A DNA stretch of 64,000 nucleotides from Schistocephalus solidus. Its lineage: Eukaryota > Platyhelminthes > Cestoda > Diphyllobothriidea > Diphyllobothriidae. Location: the NCBI GenBank assembly GCA_017591395.1, contig WEDG01005296.1, positions 1 to 64,000 of the forward strand. The letters run 5' to 3'. The position numbers were made by a program, and so were the translations under genes. How positions within the stretch are numbered: the stretch's first letter is position 1; the number at the start of each line of letters is the position of its first letter. Below, piece by piece: positions 50,601-56,600 of this stretch. A model generated the notes under the pieces. It saw only the letters and a program-made list of their open reading frames with translations. It made no database searches and was not told the origin of the DNA.

Positions 50601-53600
50601 GGACTGTCCGAGCCTCACAACCAGCTGATGCTGGGATCGGATGTAGTGGCTGACGTGGCGTGAAGGCGTACGTCTAGGGGTGCCAGCACACTCAATACGT
50701 AGGCCACTAGTCCTGGGGATTACTCAGAGTCTATAGCTTATATTCAAATAGTTCAAGCCACTTCACGTGTGCATCTGGTGAAGGTAATTCATGGGAATAG
50801 GAACCTCCCCGCTATAACTCTTTCTCCAAATTCTAGAGAGATTACGAGTAGAGCTAGGTTTGAGATTAGAGCTACGGTTAGAGTATAGTAAGGGTTAAGG
50901 TTTAGGCTAGGCTTATTGCTTCAACCTGAGGTTAGGACACGTGAAGAGGTAGTCTTCTTTAAAAGTTAGCACAAGACAATATTTTTTTATTTCCGAGGAA
51001 CTTGGACTAAATCGCTAAAAGCAAAGCTTTTTCAGACTGGGTCCGAAAGTTCATATCAGCTACCGCGGTATAATCGCGTAATATTCAAAAGTTTCCAAAA
51101 GACAGCCAGAAGTATGCAACTGCTTAATTATTTGCCAAATGGACAATGTGGCAGGTTCAGCGCAAGTTTACCATCACTATAAACTAATGCATGCGCAAGC
51201 CTTCGTCTCTGCAGCCGCCCAGCTATGGGGTACACGTTGAAAGTCGTCGGAATCAGCGGTCTAATTGTCGTTGGTAACACAAGACTGCGACTGGTATGTT
51301 AATAGGTCACTATGAGGGTTCTCCTCCCACTCTGTGGGATCCGAGTCAGGTGTGGTAGCACGCTTAAGGACGGCTCCGGCCGCGCCAGCCACATGCGCCC
51401 TCTCTCGCCGCCGGTCTCCCTGTCTTGACACCGGACTTAGGTGGGGGAAGGGAGGGGAGTGCAGTAGCTGCAGCGCAAGGCTAATTTCCTTTAAAACTAA
51501 TCCACATGAAAGTCACCGTCCCTGCACCACCATGCTGTGGAGCATACAATGGGCATAGTCGGAATCGATCGTCGAACTGCCATGAGGGCCCGTGAAGTGC
51601 ACATCCGAACCGCGCAAGGTCTACCGCGGAATATTGCATTCAAAAAAGACACGACTAAAAACCATGGATCGATTAAAATGTAACTGCCTGTTGTACTTGA
51701 TCGGCATTTTGTCGCTTGTTTATCACTTAGTCGAGTGCCTTTGACATGTAAAATCACAAATTCACAACGGAACGTTATCGCCCCTACTTTTTGCCAGTTC
51801 TTAGAGCGTTGGAAGTCTACCATACACTCGAGGCTCGTGCACCAGAATGCTGGGGTTTGTTTTGGCTGTCTGATGACGGCTAATAAGCCAGAAATGGGCA
51901 TTCCAGTCTCCCTTTACTTTGTCGGTTATATGATTATGTCTATATCACAGGTCAGTCTGCGGCTAATCATGGAGATCTAGATTGAACCCCAAGGCAAAAC
52001 GGGACGAGTGAGTCCTCTAAACTATCTTTGAGCTCCATCTGACATTGCTAATATCAGTTGTTTGTGTTGGTCGCTGTTCAACCAAGTCATCATGTCTAAG
52101 CCAACTGACTTTATGAGTGTAAGGATGACTTGTATGGCCGCATAATCAGGGCACGGGAATAAGAACCGCCGGCAATGCATGTGCCTTTGCACCCACTTCC
52201 GGGCGAGTTAGGTTTAGGATTAAGGGTTAAGTTTAAGACCAGAGTCAGGGATAGGGCCAGCATTATGTTAAGGGCTACGGTTTAGGTTCGTGTTGGGCTA
52301 TGATTAAGATTAGGGCTTAAATTACAGGGATTTTTACCTTTCCGGAAATTTATTGTAAGGCTGCCTATGTTAAGAGTGGGCGGGGTATTTATATTCCCGT
52401 GTCCTGATTAGGCGGCTATACAAGTCATTCTTGGCTCTGAGCTTTGCCCACAGAGTCTATATGGCGCTCACCTCCTCCTCCTCCTCTTCCTCCTCCTCCT
52501 CCTCCTTCCCCTCCTCCCTCCTCCTCCCCTCCTCCCTCCCTCCCTCCCTCCTCCTCCTCCCTCCTCCCTCCTCCTCCTCCCTTCCCTTCTCCTTCTCATC
52601 CTCCTCCTCCTCCTCCTCCTCCTTCCCATCGGCCTCACCTTCTTCAGTAATGCCTTATCACTTCCTGTTCTAATTTCCGAGAAGAAAGCACTGGCGCTTG
52701 TGACGATGTGACCTTTTTAGTAACTGAGCCGCAGTGAACACCTGTGTGTTGTACTATTGCCTCATGATTCGACCTTTGCGGCAGGTTTGTTCTGACACGC
52801 GATCCGCGCCCCCAGCCCGGTAGACCGTCTCGCCTGGTGTTCCATCGAAAGCTAAACTGTCGGTGCTTTCCTTCGTCCTTAAATCTGTCTACAGTCTTTT
52901 GGAAGGTGGTAGGGTTTACCACCAGGATGTCTTGTTGCACCGGGTTGCTCAGTCGATCTGCGTCTCCAGACGGCTTATCTCTGCTGTGGCTGACTTAAAA
53001 ATGTCTGTCGTAAACGGTAACAAAAGAAAACTGCCCTTGCAAGAGGACATCGGAATTCTCCCTCAGGTCTCATGAAAGATCAGATGGAAGTTACTCGACA
53101 GGTACTATTAGAAGGACAAGGTGACATGCAGTGAGAATTCCTGGCTTAGCGCCTATCCTCGAGATGGCGAGACTCGAGGTGTAGTTGGTACCGGATGGGT
53201 CCTATGGCAACCGCTCTCCGCTGATGCCATATTTTCTGCTGTCGGGATTCTTTGAAGTTACATTGGAGTCGGCATCAGATCCCTAGGACGTTGGGTTGGA
53301 GTGTGGGGAACTGACCACGGAAAGGGAGATAGACCTGTCGCTCCTAGCCATATCTTCTATAATAATACACCCAACCTGTTGTTTAATCGTCACTACGTGG
53401 CTTATTGCGATGGCACTGGACTGGAGTTTTTCAATACGAAACAAAACCCCGTATTTCGTCCCCCAATAGTAGTATTGCCCTGTGGCCATACGTTGCCGCG
53501 GAAGAAATAGCCTCGTTGTTTTCACGGTTATTTGCTTTTATCTCACCGGTTCGGCATACAATTTTATTCTAATGCTTTCAAGATTACTCACAAGGTTCAA

Positions 53601-56600
53601 ATGAGTACTGTTATGAAGGGAGGTGTGGAGTTTAAAGTTATGCTCGGTCCTATCTCTTTTGCCTAGGGCAGTACAACAGAATTGCACTAAGTTACAGAGG
53701 GTTACCTATCCCTATGTACCAAACTTAACCAGAATCCTCGTAAACACTAACCTTCATAACATGAATTTTTTTAGCCGTAACTATCCTGACGCCAACCTAC
53801 TCCCCCCTGGGATTTCGGACACTGACACCTGTAGTATATGGTACACTTTATTCCCACGCCCCAAACAGGCAGTGTTCGTCAGCTGCACTGAACACCTTAA
53901 GTCTGGTACATAAAAGACTGAACCTGCGACTACCAGAAAACAGCTTACTTTCCTTTCTCCCTATGCTTCTCAGCGTTCTTTCAGAGTGTTAACAAACTCT
54001 CTGCTAGTGTCGCACCTATTCTTAGGAAATCATGCTTCTGCTTTACTGACTTACCACTCCCCCCCCACTATCGAAATTGTCGCGCCTAGCACCCTGCTGA
54101 GGTTATTTTTACTACCCCCCTCCCTCCCTCTCACCTACCTGGTGGAGAGCCGCTCACCTCCGAAACAAAGAAAGGCTCGTGTCATCAACTTGGTATATTA
54201 TCCTCTAGCAAGCATCCTGACGCACACACACACACACATACAGACCACTACAGAAGTTTGTTTTACCTCTACGGTGGTTCTTGTTGAGGACAGCTTTCTG
54301 ACTCTCTCACCGATTGGTGGATGTACTTGCGCACGCACGTATTCGGTGACCTCAGCTTGCGCCCGCATTCCTTAAATTTTTATCGTTCGCAATGTCAACG
54401 CCCAGCCCCGGATAATGGCCCTACGCTTGGCGCGCCTGAGCCGACGCTGGCAGCTCCTACCCGGGCGATGGTGGGCTTGCCTCAGAACAGTAGCCACTAT
54501 TTCACATTACAACGCCCCCTATCCCACCCGTTTGTATTCAGCTAGGGAGCAAATTTCCAACTGCTCCTTCCCTCCACTCAATCAGTGTAGGTGGGCGTGC
54601 GGTCTGTATGCTGCGCTTATTTTACCGACGCAGCCGCTTTTGTTGGTGAAAGAAAAGCCTGGGTACACTTGGCTATTTGTCAAACCTCATTGTCTGCCCA
54701 GTGTGGATTTACCGACTAATGGACGTAGAGCCGGGTTCAATGGCTCATTTTGGGGCACTCACGCAGTTTAGATCCGAGCCGCCAATCCTATTTGTGTGAA
54801 AAACTGGCGTGTTTTATCTGGTTGTGTCGAGTGTGGCACGCGTAGACGGGCTGAATAGCTGTCAACCGCTTCCGCCCAATCCGCGCGTCAGATGATTGCT
54901 CAACTGAGGCAGTGCACTGGTGCCTGGGAGAGGGCACGCTTCTAATCTATGACAATGAACCAAAAGCCGTGATTGTAAGGGCTGCCAACTGACCGAATAA
55001 CTCGTTTCTCTCAAGACGATGAGTCATGCTGCAATGGATCATTCGCACTTTGGTCTATGGCACTTTCACTCCACTAGGATCCGAACAGTCACGGTCCCTG
55101 CGCCAGCCTTGCTATGGAACATGCGGTGGATATCGCCGATAGCTGACGGTTCAACTGTTGGTTATGAAACTCATTCTGTTGCCTTTCTTGTCCGCCGTGT
55201 CCTACGACCGCGGCCACCAAATCTGATAGAGGTCTCGCACTTTCTGCCCTCACATTGACTTGTGCCTTTTCGAGTTTTACGGGGGATAATTGGAAGCCTT
55301 TGCTGGTACAGTAATTTTATTCCTGATCCCAAGAGATGACTCTGAGGTTAGGATATTTGCAACACACATCTGATCCAACCGAGTTAAATTTCAGCCGCCA
55401 TGAGGCGAATTGATACCGTCTCTCTTTCGGAGTAAATTTAATGGTCTTGTCGCTTGTCCGGTCACTTGAAGCGGTGGACCCAGCATCTTGCCCAGAATCG
55501 ATCTAAACACATCTGTCCACTTTTAGGTGGCTAAACGGTTGCGTCACTAATCTGGGCTTCGAAATGGAGTTTTTGTGTACAGCATCGGAGAGCGCGACGT
55601 ATTACTGCATCATCAGCAGCGAGTTTCCCCGGGTGGCGGTGGAATTCCACTTTCTGACATGGCCCGTAGACCGAAACCTGGGTCACAGCCTTGAAAAAGT
55701 GGAAGTGTTTGGGTCGTTGTCTAGTACCTGTGCCGTTGGTATGGTGTTTCTTGTAACCTCTATTATACTGGCTGTCTGTAGACAGTTTAATGAATATTGT
55801 CGGTTATCGCGCTGTAGTGGTTATCGCACTGTAGCCCAGTATTCATCTAAACTCTCGGTCTGCACCCATCAACCCTGATTCAGGTACTGATTTAGGTACT
55901 CAAAGTTAGGGAGTACTTTCAGATGAAGTTGGAAGACAACCGTTTCATATGTTTGCTTAGGGCTTCTTGTGATGTTGACCAAGAACACCATTTCGAAATC
56001 GTTTTGATTCCATCTGTGCATTACTTATTCAAACTGCCTGAAGGCGGCCCTGCGCATAATTACAGGAAGTGTAAATATTCCATGTTCTTACCTTAACACA
56101 CCCTAACGTAAACCACAATTGAAGCCATGAACTGAACCATAACCCAGCCCTAAACCTGGACCTGAAACTCGCTAACCTTGAATCTAACCTCGTAACGTAA
56201 CCTTAATCATAACCATAAAGCGAACAACATTTACCCAGGAGTTTTGTGCAAAGGCATCGGTATTGCAGGAGACTCCTGGTCCCATGTCCTTTTTAGGGGA
56301 TCATGCAAATCATTCTTATCGTTTCTCGTTTTGCAAATATTAAGAATCCGACCAACAAACCGCGCCGCGCTTTTATCCACCAGTCGGCCTTTGTTACTTT
56401 ATCAACTAATATGTGCCTACTTACTATTTATAAATACACTCGATATTTTAGGAGTGTTGGCGTTCTCGCGTATTTCCTCCTTACCGGCGTTTCTCCGTTC
56501 CTCGCCGATTCAAAGGCGCTGACTCTGAGCAACATTACACAAATGAAAATCGACTATCCGGATCACCTTTTCGCCCACGTTTCCCCCGAAGCCGTTCATT

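Larger units (their letters stand above)
38829..56451 (+). other. Kinase intron 4 (17.6 kb, repeat-filled)
   Basis: The largest intron. It holds five telomere-core elements (partial at 42620-42760; 49626-49885; 50790-50985; 52121-52432; 56045-56316 reversed), family-G copies (46640-47100, 51190-51587, 54970-55165), a family-S-like piece (about 43735-43790), a family-R piece (51855-52030), a C16 tract (42958-42973) and a CCT tract (52468-52626). From 38829 to 42600 and from 43900 to 46600 I see no nameable element. The 196-residue frame at 45808-46398 has no recognisable domain and is treated as accidental. Confidence 0.75.

Noticed and set aside
52431..52673. 80- and 68-residue frames made almost only of Ser or Pro
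   Set aside because: Direct translation of the CCT microsatellite; not a protein.
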